Program-made: the position numbers and the translations under genes | Assembly (NCBI GenBank): GCA_946482595.1 | Contig: CAMLSD010000056.1 | Location: forward strand, 1 to 34,751 | Direction of reading: 5' to 3' | Length of the DNA: 34,751 bases | Origin: an uncultured Comamonadaceae bacterium | GTDB lineage: Bacteria; Pseudomonadota; Gammaproteobacteria; Burkholderiales; Burkholderiaceae | The notes under the pieces: generated by a model | What the model was told of the DNA's origin: nothing | Database searches by the model: none | The model's input: only the letters and a program-made list of their open reading frames with translations | Shown here: in pieces, positions 7,013 through 15,605 of the stretch | Position numbering within the stretch: position 1 is the first letter of the stretch | Layout of the letters: every line of letters begins with the position of its first letter

Positions 7013-9241
7013 TCAGAAACGTGTACCGACTGTCATGTAGATCCGGGGCGTCAGCGTCATCCGCGAGCTTTCTTCGACGTCGCCGCGCTGCACGTCCTGA
7101 TAGTGCCGTTCGCGCCGGTACGGAGCATCCCCCACATTGAACACACCCAGCCGCCAGTAGCCCCAGCCGCGCACCACACTGCCGACGTGGACATCCAGCG
7201 TGACGCGCGTGCGTTCGCGGCCCGAGGTGCCGGTGGTGCGCAGCTGCGACGGCCCGGTCACGGTGAGCGTGGCGCCGCCATACCAGCCGCCGGTGGCCCG
7301 CACTGGCTTGGCCACGGTGACGGTGGCCAGGTAGCGCGCCTGCCCCGGAATGCGCGCGCCGCGATCGGGGCCGCTGGTCATGCGCGACTGCAGCACGCTG
7401 CCATTGACCGAGAGGGTCCAGTCGCTGCCCAGACCGGCCCAGGCGAGTCCCGACTTCAGATCACCTTCGAGGCCCCAGACGGTGGCGTCGCCGACGTTGT
7501 CGCGGCTGGCCACCCAGCGCCCGTCGACCTGGCTCACGGACACCGCCAGCACGTCGTCCACCCGCCGCACGAACAGGCTCAGGCCTGCCAGGCCGTCGGC
7601 GCCCAGGCGACGCTCGAAACCGGTGTCCAGTGTCCAGGCGGTCTCCGGCCGCAGCTCGGGGTTGCCGGTGTAGTCAGGGTTGTTGACGCTGTTGGCCCCC
7701 TGGCTGGGAATGGTGCGGTCGATCAGGTCCCAGATGCGCGGTGTGCGCGTGATGTGCGCCAGGTTGCTGCGCCACTGCAGGGCCTCGCCGATCGGCGTGC
7801 GGGTGTGCAGCGACGGCTGCAGGTAGGTCTCGCGCAGGGTCGAACGCCGCGACCCGTCGGCATCGCTCGACAGGGCGCGCGCATGGACCGACTCGGCGCG
7901 CAGGCCCAGCGTCAGGGTGGTGCTGGCGGGCAGCTCCCATTCGCGGTCGGTCCACACGGCGGTGCGGCGCAGCGTGGCCTCGGCCGCGCTGGCCTCGGGC
8001 GCCCCGGCGGTGCTGCGTTCGGTGTCCACATCCAGCCGGCGCTGGTCGAACTCGATGCCGGCGGTCCACAGCAGCGGGCTGTCAGTGCCGGACAGCTTGC
8101 TCTTGATGCCGATCTGGCGCTCGCGCCGGTCGTCCTCGAAGCGATAGTGCGTCTGCGTGCCGCCGCGCTCACCGCTCACCTCCGAGCGTCCCTCGCGGTC
8201 GACCTTCTCGGAGCTGCGCGCGGTGCTGAACGTGGTTTCGAGCTTGCTCGTGTCGAACCGGCGCGACCAGTCCAGCGTGGCCTGGGCATGGCTGCGGCGT
8301 GTCAGGAAGGGGTCGACCGCCTGCGTGGTGTAGGGTGCGCCGCCGACCGACACCCCCTGCCCGGCACTGCGCTGGCGGCCATCCCACTCGGTGGAGGTGA
8401 AGGTCGCGTTCAGGTTGACCTGGTCACGCGGGCCCAGCCGGCCCTGCAGGCGCGGCAGCAAGGTCCACTCATTGCGCCGCATCCGGGTATCCGCTTCGAG
8501 ATCGAAGCGGGCCGGGCCGTTGCTGCGCTGATGACGCGCCACATCCGACCCCAGCAGCAGTTCACCGCCCGACAGCGACACGAAGTACGACCAGGGCGGT
8601 GCCGGCGGCGGCACCTTCGGGCCGCCCTGCGGTGCGGCGTCGGGCCGGGCTTCGCCCAGCGGGCCGCTGCGCGAGACGAAAAACTGCGCCGCGTTGCGGT
8701 CCCACACATGGTTGTTGGTCAGCCGGATCGAGGTCTCGCGGCGGGCGGTGGCCTGGCGCAGCACGAAGTTGATCGTGCCGCCGCTGGCACCCGAATGTTC
8801 GGCTGTCGGGGCCCGCAGCACCTCGATGCGCTCGATCAGCTCGGCTGGCAGCTGGTCGAACGGGAGTTGAGCGCGGCCGGTGACGCGCTGCCCGTCCACC
8901 AGCACCCGGGTGGCACTGGCATCCATGCCGCGCATGCGGATCTCGACACTGCCATTGGCGTTGGTCGTGATCTGCACGCCCGGCAGCTGGCGCAGCACGT
9001 CGCCGATGGTGTCGGCGCCCAGTTGTTCGATGTCGCGCCGGTCCACCACCACCAGCGAACCGGCCGAGAAGAAGCGTTGTTCGATCGAGCGGCGCGAGCG
9101 CACCACCACTTCACCGAGGGTCGGTGTGTCGGCCGCCTCACCGCCTTCAGCCTGAGCACGCGCGGGCTCGGGCGCCCCGGTGGCGGTGGCCGCCAGCACC
9201 ACGAGCAAGGCAGTGGAACGGGCGGGCAGACGGGCAATCAT
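7013..9241 (-). CDS. TonB-dependent outer-membrane receptor
   Basis: This 742-aa protein is a 22-strand-barrel type receptor, likely for a ferric siderophore. A signal peptide ends near residue 29 (ARA-Q). A TonB-box-like segment GEVVVRSRR follows at about 43-51. The plug domain (DIGDVLRQLPGVQI-like region, RIEVLRAPTAEHSGASGGTINFVL) covers about 55-165, then the barrel. The chain ends with aromatic F (VGTRF), as expected for BAM-assembled proteins. The start at 9241 has a good AGGAG Shine-Dalgarno. It lies upstream of tonB in the same direction with a 104-bp gap. I see no Fur box in the 129 bp upstream. The substrate is unknown: the plug start (DADT-like region) resembles FepA/CirA-type receptors in general terms only. 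Confidence 0.92.
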   Translation of the reverse strand: MIARLPARSTALLVVLAATATGAPEPARAQAEGGEAADTPTLGEVVVRSRRSIEQRFFSAGSLVVVDRRDIEQLGADTIGDVLRQLPGVQITTNANGSVEIRMRGMDASATRVLVDGQRVTGRAQLPFDQLPAELIERIEVLRAPTAEHSGASGGTINFVLRQATARRETSIRLTNNHVWDRNAAQFFVSRSGPLGEARPDAAPQGGPKVPPPAPPWSYFVSLSGGELLLGSDVARHQRSNGPARFDLEADTRMRRNEWTLLPRLQGRLGPRDQVNLNATFTSTEWDGRQRSAGQGVSVGGAPYTTQAVDPFLTRRSHAQATLDWSRRFDTSKLETTFSTARSSEKVDREGRSEVSGERGGTQTHYRFEDDRRERQIGIKSKLSGTDSPLLWTAGIEFDQRRLDVDTERSTAGAPEASAAEATLRRTAVWTDREWELPASTTLTLGLRAESVHARALSSDADGSRRSTLRETYLQPSLHTRTPIGEALQWRSNLAHITRTPRIWDLIDRTIPSQGANSVNNPDYTGNPELRPETAWTLDTGFERRLGADGLAGLSLFVRRVDDVLAVSVSQVDGRWVASRDNVGDATVWGLEGDLKSGLAWAGLGSDWTLSVNGSVLQSRMTSGPDRGARIPGQARYLATVTVAKPVRATGGWYGGATLTVTGPSQLRTTGTSGRERTRVTLDVHVGSVVRGWGYWRLGVFNVGDAPYRRERHYQDVQRGDVEESSRMTLTPRIYMTVGTRF

Positions 9242-9370
9242 GCATCGGGCTCCTGGCGACGGAGCCGTGATGTTACGTGGCCCCAGCCGCTCCGGTGGGC
9301 GCCTCGCGCGGCATGGACAGGCGGATGACAGGCCCGATCGCTACGATGCAGCCCACTGCCCACCACGACC

Positions 9371-10441
9371 GTGTCCGCCCTGCCCCGTCCTTCCGCCTGG
9401 CACCCAGGCCTGCGCATCGCCCTCACGCTGGCGCTGGCCGCTGCGGCCGCCGGCGCCTGCGACGCCCTGGGCACGCCGCTGCCGTGGATGATCGGCCCGC
9501 TGCTGGCCACGGCGCTGGGTTGCCTGTTCGGCGCACCCCTGGCCACCGCCACGCCCTTGCGCAATGCGGGCCAGTGGGCCATCGGCACCGCCCTCGGCCT
9601 GTACTTCACGCCCCAGGTCGTGGGCATCGTGCTCGACCAGGCCGCGGGCATCGTGGTGGGTATTGCCTGGGCGCTGGTGATGGGGGCGCTGTTTGGCGGG
9701 TTCCTGGCGCGTCACAACGTCGGGGTGCCGGGCCTGGACCGGGCCACCACGTTTTTTGCCAGCGCGATCGGCGGCGCGTCCGAGATGGCGGTGCTGGCCG
9801 AGCGCCATGGCGGGCGGGTCGATCTGGTGGCGGCGGCCCACAGCATGCGCATCCTGCTGGTGGTGGTCGTGATCCCGTTCGGCTTCCAGTTTGCCGGCGT
9901 GCAGGGCCTGGATCCCTTCGTGCCCGGACCGCAGGTGGTCGATCCCGCCGGCCTGGCCTTGCTGCTGGCCCTGACGGCCAGCCTGTCGCTGGTGCTGCAG
10001 TGGCTGAACAAACCCAATCCCTGGGTGATGGGCTCGCTGGTGGTGGCGGCGGCCCTCACCGCCGGGGGCGTGGAGCTGTCAGCCCTGCCACGCTGGGTGA
10101 CCAACCTCGGCCAGCTGTTCATCGGCGTGTCGCTGGGCGTGCGTTTCACGCCGCAGTTCCTGCACACCGCCCCGCGCTGGCTGGCCACGGTGGCGATCGG
10201 CACGCTGGGCCTCATCGTGCTGAATGCGGCCTTCGCCTGGGGACTGGCGCGCTGGACCGGCCTGCATCCGGCCACGGTGCTGCTGGGCACCTCGCCGGGT
10301 GGCATCGCCGAGATGTGCATCACCGCCAAGGTGCTGCAACTCGGCGTGCCCATCGTCACGGCCTTCCACGTCACGCGCATGGCGGCCGTGGTGATGCTCG
10401 TGGGCCCGCTGTTCCGCTGGAGCACGCGGACGCGGACCTGA
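9371..10441 (+). CDS. AbrB-family membrane protein (putative transporter)
   Basis: This 356-aa hydrophobic protein has about ten membrane segments and two copies of the AbrB-duplication fold, with repeats such as PLPWMIGPLLATALG / NPWVMGSLVVAAALT and GTALGLYF / GVSLGVRF. Relatives are often misnamed ammonia monooxygenase or transcriptional regulator. The family is a membrane protein of uncertain substrate. Start is GTG at 9371. The only upstream ATG (9345) is out of frame. It stands divergent from the receptor gene and converges on the kbp-like gene with 5 bp between stop codons, so it is probably a single-gene transcript. Function is not assigned. Confidence 0.8.
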   Translation: MSALPRPSAWHPGLRIALTLALAAAAAGACDALGTPLPWMIGPLLATALGCLFGAPLATATPLRNAGQWAIGTALGLYFTPQVVGIVLDQAAGIVVGIAWALVMGALFGGFLARHNVGVPGLDRATTFFASAIGGASEMAVLAERHGGRVDLVAAAHSMRILLVVVVIPFGFQFAGVQGLDPFVPGPQVVDPAGLALLLALTASLSLVLQWLNKPNPWVMGSLVVAAALTAGGVELSALPRWVTNLGQLFIGVSLGVRFTPQFLHTAPRWLATVAIGTLGLIVLNAAFAWGLARWTGLHPATVLLGTSPGGIAEMCITAKVLQLGVPIVTAFHVTRMAAVVMLVGPLFRWSTRTRT

Positions 10442-10446
10442 GCCGC

Positions 10447-10962
10447 TCAGGACTGCGGCGGAATCCGCAGCAGCTGGCCCGGGTAGATCTTGTCCGGGTG
10501 GCTGAGCATGGGCTTGTTGGCCTCGAAGATCTTCATGTAGGCATTGGCATTGCCGTAGAACTTCTTGGCAATCGCCGACAGGGTGTCGCCCTTGACCACG
10601 GTGTGGAACTGCGATTCGGGCTCGCTGGCCTGCACCGTCATCAGGTCATTGACGCCGGCCACGCCCTGCACATTGCCGCAGCACAGCAGGATCTTCTCCT
10701 TGGTGGCCTGGTCGGCGGCCACACCCGCGACGGTGACGGTGCTGGAGCTGCCGTCGAAACTCACCTGCAGTGCGTCGGCCGAGAGCCCGTTGGCACCGAT
10801 GTACTTGGTGATCGCTGCGGCGGCGCGCTCATTGGCCTCGGCCATGCGGGCCTGGGCCGCCGCGGGATCGGCCGCTGCAGCCGCGGGGGCTGCCGCCGCG
10901 GGCGTGTCGTCCTTGCCGAACAGCTTTTCGCCGGCTTCCTTGAAAAAGCTCATCAGTCCCAT
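10447..10962 (-). CDS. kbp: BON-LysM protein, Kbp (YgaU)-like
   Basis: This 171-aa protein matches the E. coli potassium-binding protein Kbp in layout and wording: MGLMSFFKEAGEKLFGK at the start, a BON domain at about 55-110 and a LysM domain at about 121-168 ending YPGQLLRIP. Kbp is a cytoplasmic K+-binding sensor, in contrast to most LysM proteins that bind the wall. No signal peptide is present, which agrees. An Ala-rich insert at about 20-45 makes it longer than the 149-aa E. coli protein. A perfect AGGAGG lies 7 nt before the ATG at 10962, deciding the start. The upstream spacer is filled with the repeats described at 11056-11291. Confidence 0.9.
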   Translation of the reverse strand: MGLMSFFKEAGEKLFGKDDTPAAAAPAAAAADPAAAQARMAEANERAAAAITKYIGANGLSADALQVSFDGSSSTVTVAGVAADQATKEKILLCCGNVQGVAGVNDLMTVQASEPESQFHTVVKGDTLSAIAKKFYGNANAYMKIFEANKPMLSHPDKIYPGQLLRIPPQS

Positions 10963-11055
10963 GGGGAATCCTCCTGGTGGGTTGGAAAGTCTCGCCGGCC
11001 ATGGTGGGCCCACAGGGCGCCCACGTCAACGCTGGATCGGTGACTCAGAAGGAAA

Positions 11056-11130
11056 CGCCGGGCCGTCCCAAGTTTCCTTGACCCCCGCGGGGGGCGGGCC
11101 GGGCGCAGCCCGGTCCTGGGGGCGCTCAGA
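11056..11130. repeat. 75-bp dispersed GC-rich repeat, copy 2
   Basis: This copy matches bases 1-75 with 6 mismatches and no gaps. It holds the same CCCCC/GGGGG dyad and the same arm CCCAAGTTTCCTTGACCCCC. It stands between the kbp-like gene and a palindromic element that starts within its last bases. Confidence 0.85.
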
Positions 11131-11291
11131 AGGTGTGAATGAATCCGGCGTGGCCGAGCAGGCCACCCGGGCGTGCCGGGTCAAGGCGCAAAGCACAGCC
11201 GTAGCTCGGGCTACGGCGCGCATTTGCAACGCCGAGCTGGTGCGTCCGGGGGGATTGAGCGGGCATGGCGGATTCGTTCACACCTTCTCAG
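11125..11291. repeat. Palindromic MITE-like element with nested hairpin
   Basis: The ends, 11125-11147 and 11269-11291, are inverted copies matching at 21 of 23 bases. Inside, GCCGTAGC (11198-11205) and GCTACGGC (11210-11217) make a perfect 8-bp stem with loop TCGG, flanked by further complementary sequence (GGCGCAAA against TTTGCAACGCC). The right arm runs onto the stop codon of the MOSC gene. There is no convincing reading frame and no transposase. It could be a non-autonomous mobile or REP-like repeat. I cannot see target-site duplications. Confidence 0.65.
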
Positions 11292-11860
11292 CGCTTCACG
11301 CGGGCGCGGAACAGTTCGGCGATCGAGACCTCGCGCGGGCCGGGCACCAGTTCGTAGTGTTCGCCCGGGGCCAGCTCACCGGGCTCGACCACACCCAGGT
11401 AAAAGCCGCAATAGCCCGATTGCGCCATCATCTTCGACGCCTGCCGGAAACCCATGGCCGCGTCGAACTTGAAGCACGGAAAGCGCGGTTCGCTGATCGC
11501 CAGCGCACAACGGGGGAACCGCAGCACGTCGCCCACCCAGGCCTGCGCCTCGAGCAGCCCGGTGATCGTGAGGTTTTCGCCGACCAGGCCGCCGCCGGCA
11601 GCCTCGCCCCAGGGCGCCAGGCCCGCCTGGGCGCGCAGGGTCTGCCACACCGGGTAGTGCTCATGCGGATACGCATACACCGCCTTGGTCAGGCCGCCGT
11701 GCACGCTGCTGTCGGCCTGGTCGTCGCCGGCCAGTCCCAGGCGCGCAACGGCGACCGGACCGCTGACGGGCTGCTTGTGGAAGGCGGTCAGCACCTCGCG
11801 ACCCTGGATCAGCGTGGGCCGCGCCGGGCCCACCTGGATGGAAAGCACTCTTCCTTGCAT
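11288..11860 (-). CDS. YiiM-like MOSC domain protein
   Basis: This 190-aa MOSC-domain protein belongs to the family that binds molybdenum cofactor sulfur through a conserved cysteine. YiiM relatives reduce N-hydroxylated compounds. Visible features are the HGG motif (VHGGLTKAVYAYP, about 53-65), GENLT (about 95-99), and EPRFPCFKF with the candidate cysteine at about 128. The start MQGRVLSIQVGP at 11860 fits the family. It ends within the right arm of the palindromic element. It runs divergently from pckG. The molybdenum-linked activity is a family inference. Confidence 0.85.
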   Translation of the reverse strand: MQGRVLSIQVGPARPTLIQGREVLTAFHKQPVSGPVAVARLGLAGDDQADSSVHGGLTKAVYAYPHEHYPVWQTLRAQAGLAPWGEAAGGGLVGENLTITGLLEAQAWVGDVLRFPRCALAISEPRFPCFKFDAAMGFRQASKMMAQSGYCGFYLGVVEPGELAPGEHYELVPGPREVSIAELFRARVKR

Positions 11861-12272
11861 GCGGACGATGTTAACCAGCCGCATCGGCCGCGACAGAGGC
11901 CGACATCCGCCCAACGCACACCCGCCACCGCCGCCGGCATGCCGTCATTCCGGATTTGCATAGTTTGGATGGCCCGGAAAGTTACCGGACGATTACACTG
12001 GACTCCGGCTGCCCCGATCGCGTGGTTTGTCGGCTCACCCCGCCGCAGATCGCGTCCTGCCCAGGCCTGGCCTGAACCTCTTGCATGGCCCGCAGGACGG
12101 CGCAGCCTCACCCGCCCCACCGCGCGGCGTACCCGGATGTAACCCACCGATCCGGTCCCCCGCGGGCACGCGGCATTCGGTGAGCCTTGCACCGCGGATG
12201 CTCCACAGCTTGTGACCTCCGCGTCGACCCGGGGGCTCTCCAAATTCCGTGTTCTACATGTTTGGAGTGTCC
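11861..12272. other. Divergent spacer between MOSC gene and pckG
   Basis: These 412 bases hold no gene I can support. They must contain the start signals for both flanking genes. The part near 11947-12000 is the least GC-rich and has two CCGG-bounded motifs (CCGGAAAGTTACCGG), but no clear sigma-70 promoter pair is visible. A long pckG leader of up to about 270 nt is possible. Confidence 0.4.
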
Positions 12273-14135
12273 ATGAACCAGCCCGTCATGCAGGGTCTGC
12301 GCATCAACGCGCCCGCCTACGTCAAGAATGCCAAGCTGATCGCCTGGGTGTCGGAGATCGCCGCCTTGACGCAGCCCGAGGCCGTGTACTGGTGCGATGG
12401 CAGCCAGGAAGAATACGACCGCCTGTGCCAGAAGCTGGTGGACGCCGGCACCTTCCGCAAGCTCGACCCGGTCAAGCGCCCGGGCAGCTACCTCGCCTGC
12501 AGCGACCCGAGCGACGTCGCGCGCGTCGAAGACCGCACCTTCATCTGCTCGCAACGCAAGGAAGACGCCGGCCCGACCAACAACTGGACCGACCCGGCCG
12601 AAATGCGCACCCTGCTGCAGACCGGCGACCAGGCGCTGTTCAAGGGCTGCATGCGCGGGCGCACGATGTATGTCGTGCCGTTCTCGATGGGCCCGCTGGG
12701 TTCGCCGATCGCCCACATCGGCGTGGAACTGTCCGACAGCCCCTACGTGGCGGTGAACATGCGCATCATGACCCGCATGGGCCGTGCCGTGATCGACGTG
12801 CTGGGGGTGGACGGCGACTTCGTGCCCTGCGTGCACACGGTGGGTGCGCCGCTGCAGGCGGGCCAGGCCGACGTGTCCTGGCCGTGCAACCCGACCAAGT
12901 ACATCGTCCACTACCCCGAGACCCGCGAGATCTGGAGCTATGGCTCGGGTTACGGCGGCAATGCGCTGCTGGGCAAGAAGTGCTTCGCGCTGCGCATCGC
13001 CTCGACGATGGGGCGCGACCAGGGCTGGCTCGCCGAGCACATGCTGATCCTGGGCGTGACCAACCCGGCCGGGCGCAAGTACCACATCGCGGCGGCCTTC
13101 CCGAGCGCCTGCGGCAAGACCAATTTTGCGATGCTGATCCCGCCCAAGGGGTTCGAGGGCTGGCAGGTCACCACCATCGGCGATGACATCGCCTGGATCA
13201 AGCCGGGCGCCGACGGTCGCCTGTATGCGATCAACCCGGAAGCCGGTTACTTCGGCGTGGCGCCCGGCACGAACGAAAAGACCAACCCGAACTGCATGGC
13301 CTCGCTGCGCGAGAACGTGATCTTCACCAACGTGGCGCTGACCGACGACGGCGACGTGTGGTGGGAAGGCATGGGCCCCGCTCCGGCGCACTGCATCGAC
13401 TGGCAGGGCAAGGACTGGACCCCCGAGATCGCCAAGGCAACCGGCGCCAAGGCCGCACACCCGAATGCCCGCTTCACCGTGGCCGCCACCAACAACCCGG
13501 CGCTCGACGGCGCCTGGGACGACCCCGCCGGCGTGCCGATCGATGCCTTCATCTTCGGCGGCCGCCGCTCCACCACCGTGCCGCTGGTGACCGAAGCCCG
13601 CAACTGGGTCGAAGGGGTCTACATGGCCGCCACGATGGGCTCGGAAACCACCGCAGCGGCCGCCGGCGCCCAGGGTGTCGTGCGCCGTGACCCGTTCGCG
13701 ATGCTGCCGTTTGCCGGCTACAACATGAGCGACTACTTCCAGCACTGGCTGGACCTGGGCCGCAAGCTCGAAGCCCAGGGCGCCCGCCTGCCGCGCATCT
13801 ACACCGTCAACTGGTTCCGCAAGGACGACACCGGCCAGTTCGTGTGGCCCGGTTTTGGCGAGAACATGCGCGTGATGAAGTGGATGCTCGAGCGCATCGA
13901 AGGCCAGGCCCAGGGCAAGGAACATGTGTTCGGCGTGAGCCCCGGCTATGACGACATCACCTGGAACGGCCTGGACTTCAGCCGCGAGCAGTTCGAGCAG
14001 GTCAGCAGCCTGGATCATGCGGCCTGGGTGCAGGAGCTCAAGCTGCACGGCGAACTGTTTGCCCAGCTCGCCTACCACCTGCCGACCGAACTGACCGACA
14101 CCAAGGCTCGCATCGAGCAGCGCCTGAACGCCTGA
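12273..14135 (+). CDS. pckG: GTP-dependent phosphoenolpyruvate carboxykinase
   Basis: This 620-aa cytoplasmic enzyme converts oxaloacetate and GTP to phosphoenolpyruvate, CO2 and GDP, the entry step of gluconeogenesis. Motifs include [19 protein letters not shown] near 228-246, the PEPCK P-loop FPSACGKTN near 276-284 with the reactive cysteine, and GDDIAWI near 305-311. Length matches the GTP-type family (about 600-620). The ATG at 12273 is preceded by GGAG at 5-nt spacing. A GTG eight codons upstream is possible but adds only MFYMFGVS. A terminator follows 62 bases after the stop. Confidence 0.97.
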   Translation: MNQPVMQGLRINAPAYVKNAKLIAWVSEIAALTQPEAVYWCDGSQEEYDRLCQKLVDAGTFRKLDPVKRPGSYLACSDPSDVARVEDRTFICSQRKEDAGPTNNWTDPAEMRTLLQTGDQALFKGCMRGRTMYVVPFSMGPLGSPIAHIGVELSDSPYVAVNMRIMTRMGRAVIDVLGVDGDFVPCVHTVGAPLQAGQADVSWPCNPTKYIVHYPETREIWSYGSGYGGNALLGKKCFALRIASTMGRDQGWLAEHMLILGVTNPAGRKYHIAAAFPSACGKTNFAMLIPPKGFEGWQVTTIGDDIAWIKPGADGRLYAINPEAGYFGVAPGTNEKTNPNCMASLRENVIFTNVALTDDGDVWWEGMGPAPAHCIDWQGKDWTPEIAKATGAKAAHPNARFTVAATNNPALDGAWDDPAGVPIDAFIFGGRRSTTVPLVTEARNWVEGVYMAATMGSETTAAAAGAQGVVRRDPFAMLPFAGYNMSDYFQHWLDLGRKLEAQGARLPRIYTVNWFRKDDTGQFVWPGFGENMRVMKWMLERIEGQAQGKEHVFGVSPGYDDITWNGLDFSREQFEQVSSLDHAAWVQELKLHGELFAQLAYHLPTELTDTKARIEQRLNA

Positions 14136-14197
14136 GGCACTGGGCGTCTGGCGGACCGCCTGGCCAGCGAGGCCCGGCGGTACGGTTCAGGAAAGCA

Positions 14198-14222
14198 AAA
14201 AGCCGCCCAACAGGCGGCTTTT
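14198..14222 (+). terminator. Bidirectional intrinsic terminator after pckG
   Basis: AAAAGCCGCC (14198-14207) and GGCGGCTTTT (14213-14222) form a perfect 10-bp stem with loop CAACA. A T-rich tail follows on the plus strand and an A-run precedes it. It can end pckG and the convergent small gene at 14259. Confidence 0.93.
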
Positions 14223-14258
14223 CTCTTCTTGGGACCGCCTCGGCGGCCCCGGGACGGC

Positions 14259-14519
14259 TCAGTAGCCTTCGCTCACTCGGGTTGCAGCGGCACGCAGGTC
14301 CGAAGCAAAGCCGGGCTGGCTGTTGGCATAGCTGTCGGCCAGGCGGAGCATGTCCTGCATCGCACGCAGTTCGGCAGCGCGGCGACGTTGCGCCATGTAG
14401 CTGTCGATCAGGGATGCGCCGGCTTCGAGCACAGCGGCAAAGGCGGTGGCTGCCCAACCCGCGCCGCGCGGAGCGGTACGAACCGGGACCGACGAGAGTT
14501 TGAGAGTAGTGGCTGCCAT
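14259..14519 (-). CDS. Small basic protein of unknown function (86 aa)
   Basis: I do not recognise this protein with certainty. It starts at the ATG at 14519 after a GGAAG Shine-Dalgarno. Residues 1-20 are polar, about 21-40 form an amphipathic alanine-rich helix (GWAATAFAAVLEAGASLIDSY), followed by an arginine-rich helix (AQRRRAAELRAMQDMLR). This layout slightly resembles DUF1127-type RNA-binding small proteins, but the key arrangement is not exact. It has its own terminator, a leader hairpin and a perfect palindrome upstream, so it is very likely expressed. The divergent LysR regulator is a likely controller. Confidence 0.75.
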   Translation of the reverse strand: MAATTLKLSSVPVRTAPRGAGWAATAFAAVLEAGASLIDSYMAQRRRAAELRAMQDMLRLADSYANSQPGFASDLRAAATRVSEGY

Positions 14520-14538
14520 GATCTTTCTTCCTTTCAAG

Positions 14539-14557
14539 ACACGCAGTGATTGCGTGT
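14539..14557 (-). other. Leader hairpin of the small 86-aa gene
   Basis: ACACGCA (14539-14545) and TGCGTGT (14551-14557) make a perfect 7-bp stem with a 5-nt loop. It sits just upstream of the Shine-Dalgarno of the small gene and may influence stability or translation of that message. Confidence 0.5.
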
Positions 14558-14567
14558 TGGAATGAAT

Positions 14568-14585
14568 TCTAGGGTTAACCCTAGA
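14568..14585. promoter_or_regulatory. Perfect 18-bp palindrome between small gene and LysR gene
   Basis: TCTAGGGTTAACCCTAGA reads the same on both strands over 18 bases. It is AT-richer than its surroundings and lies 49 bases from the small gene start and 64 from the lysR start. Its dyad fits an operator, likely bound by the divergent LysR protein. Confidence 0.65.
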
Positions 14586-14648
14586 TATGTCGCCAATGGA
14601 TTGTGGGAATCACTGATATTCACAAGTGGCATGTCATGATCCTGGCCC

Positions 14649-15581
14649 ATGAGCTTCCGCACGCTCGACCTCAATCTGCTGCGCGTGTTCGACCAGGTGA
14701 TGGCCGAGCAGAACCTGACCCGCGCCGCCGAACGCCTGGCAATGACGCAGCCGGCCGTGAGCAATGCGCTCAAGCGCCTGCGCGAGGCGCTGGGCGATGA
14801 ACTGCTGACCCGTACCGCCTTCGGCGTGAAGCCGACCCCGCGCGCCGAGGCACTCTGGCCTGAGGTTCGAGCGGCGTTGAGCCGACTGCGGGAAGTGATC
14901 GAGCCAGCCAGCTTCGACCCACGGACCGAAGCGGTGAACTTCCGCATCGCGATGGCGGACGCCACCGCGGCCACCCTGATGCCCGCCTTGATCGGCTCGA
15001 TCGAAAAAGAGCAGGCGCTCACCAACATCCGCGTGCTGCCGCTCACCACCCGCGACCCGCGCGCCTGGCTGGAAAAGGGCGAGGCCGACTTTGCGGTGGG
15101 GTACTTCCCGGATGCGGTGGCAGCGCTGTCGGCCCAGGGCAGCCAGGCTGCACTGCATCATCAGCGCCTGTACGACGGTGAATATGTGTGCGTGATGCGC
15201 AAGGGGCATCCGCTGGCGCAGCAGCCGCTGACGCTGGACGCCTTCTGCCAGGCGCACCACCTGCTGGTGAGTTTTTCAGGGCGAGCGCATGGCTTTGTCG
15301 ACCAGGCCCTGGCTGCGGTTGGCCGCACGCGCCGGGTGGTGCTCACGGTCAACCAGTTCTTCACCGCGGGCAGAGTGGTCACTCACTCTGATCTGCTGAC
15401 CGTGCTGCCGCGCGAGTTCCTGCCGGCCACCGGCATGGAAGATCAGCTGGCGATCCAGCCCATCCCGCTCAACCTGCAGCGGGTGCACGTGGAGGTGCTG
15501 TGGCATCAGAGGCACGACCGTCACCCGGCCCACGCCTGGATGCGTGCGCTGATCATCGAGGCCGGGCTGCGCCACCACTGA
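14649..15581 (+). CDS. LysR-family transcriptional regulator (NahR/NodD-like group)
   Basis: This 310-aa regulator starts MSFRTLDLNLLRVFDQVMAEQNLTRAAERLAMTQPAVSNALKRLRE, with the winged helix-turn-helix at about 6-65. The rest is the periplasmic-binding-like effector domain. The opening wording belongs to the NodD/NahR/LeuO branch. It faces the 86-aa gene across a spacer with a perfect palindrome, so autoregulation and control of that gene are probable. The effector is unknown. Confidence 0.9.
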   Translation: MSFRTLDLNLLRVFDQVMAEQNLTRAAERLAMTQPAVSNALKRLREALGDELLTRTAFGVKPTPRAEALWPEVRAALSRLREVIEPASFDPRTEAVNFRIAMADATAATLMPALIGSIEKEQALTNIRVLPLTTRDPRAWLEKGEADFAVGYFPDAVAALSAQGSQAALHHQRLYDGEYVCVMRKGHPLAQQPLTLDAFCQAHHLLVSFSGRAHGFVDQALAAVGRTRRVVLTVNQFFTAGRVVTHSDLLTVLPREFLPATGMEDQLAIQPIPLNLQRVHVEVLWHQRHDRHPAHAWMRALIIEAGLRHH

Positions 15582-15605
15582 CGCGCCGGCCGGAGGGTGC
15601 TGGAC

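Noticed and set aside
6911..9328. An 805-codon plus-strand frame antisense to the receptor gene
   Set aside because: Shadow frame with no motifs. The receptor has a signal peptide, plug and barrel end.
11128..11288. A small protein inside the palindromic element
   Set aside because: Open frames cross it, but its symmetry and lack of start signals fit a structural repeat better.
12108..14078. A 656-codon minus-strand frame antisense to pckG
   Set aside because: High-GC shadow frame of repetitive composition (His/Gly/Ala/Arg-rich), with no domains. pckG has full family motifs.
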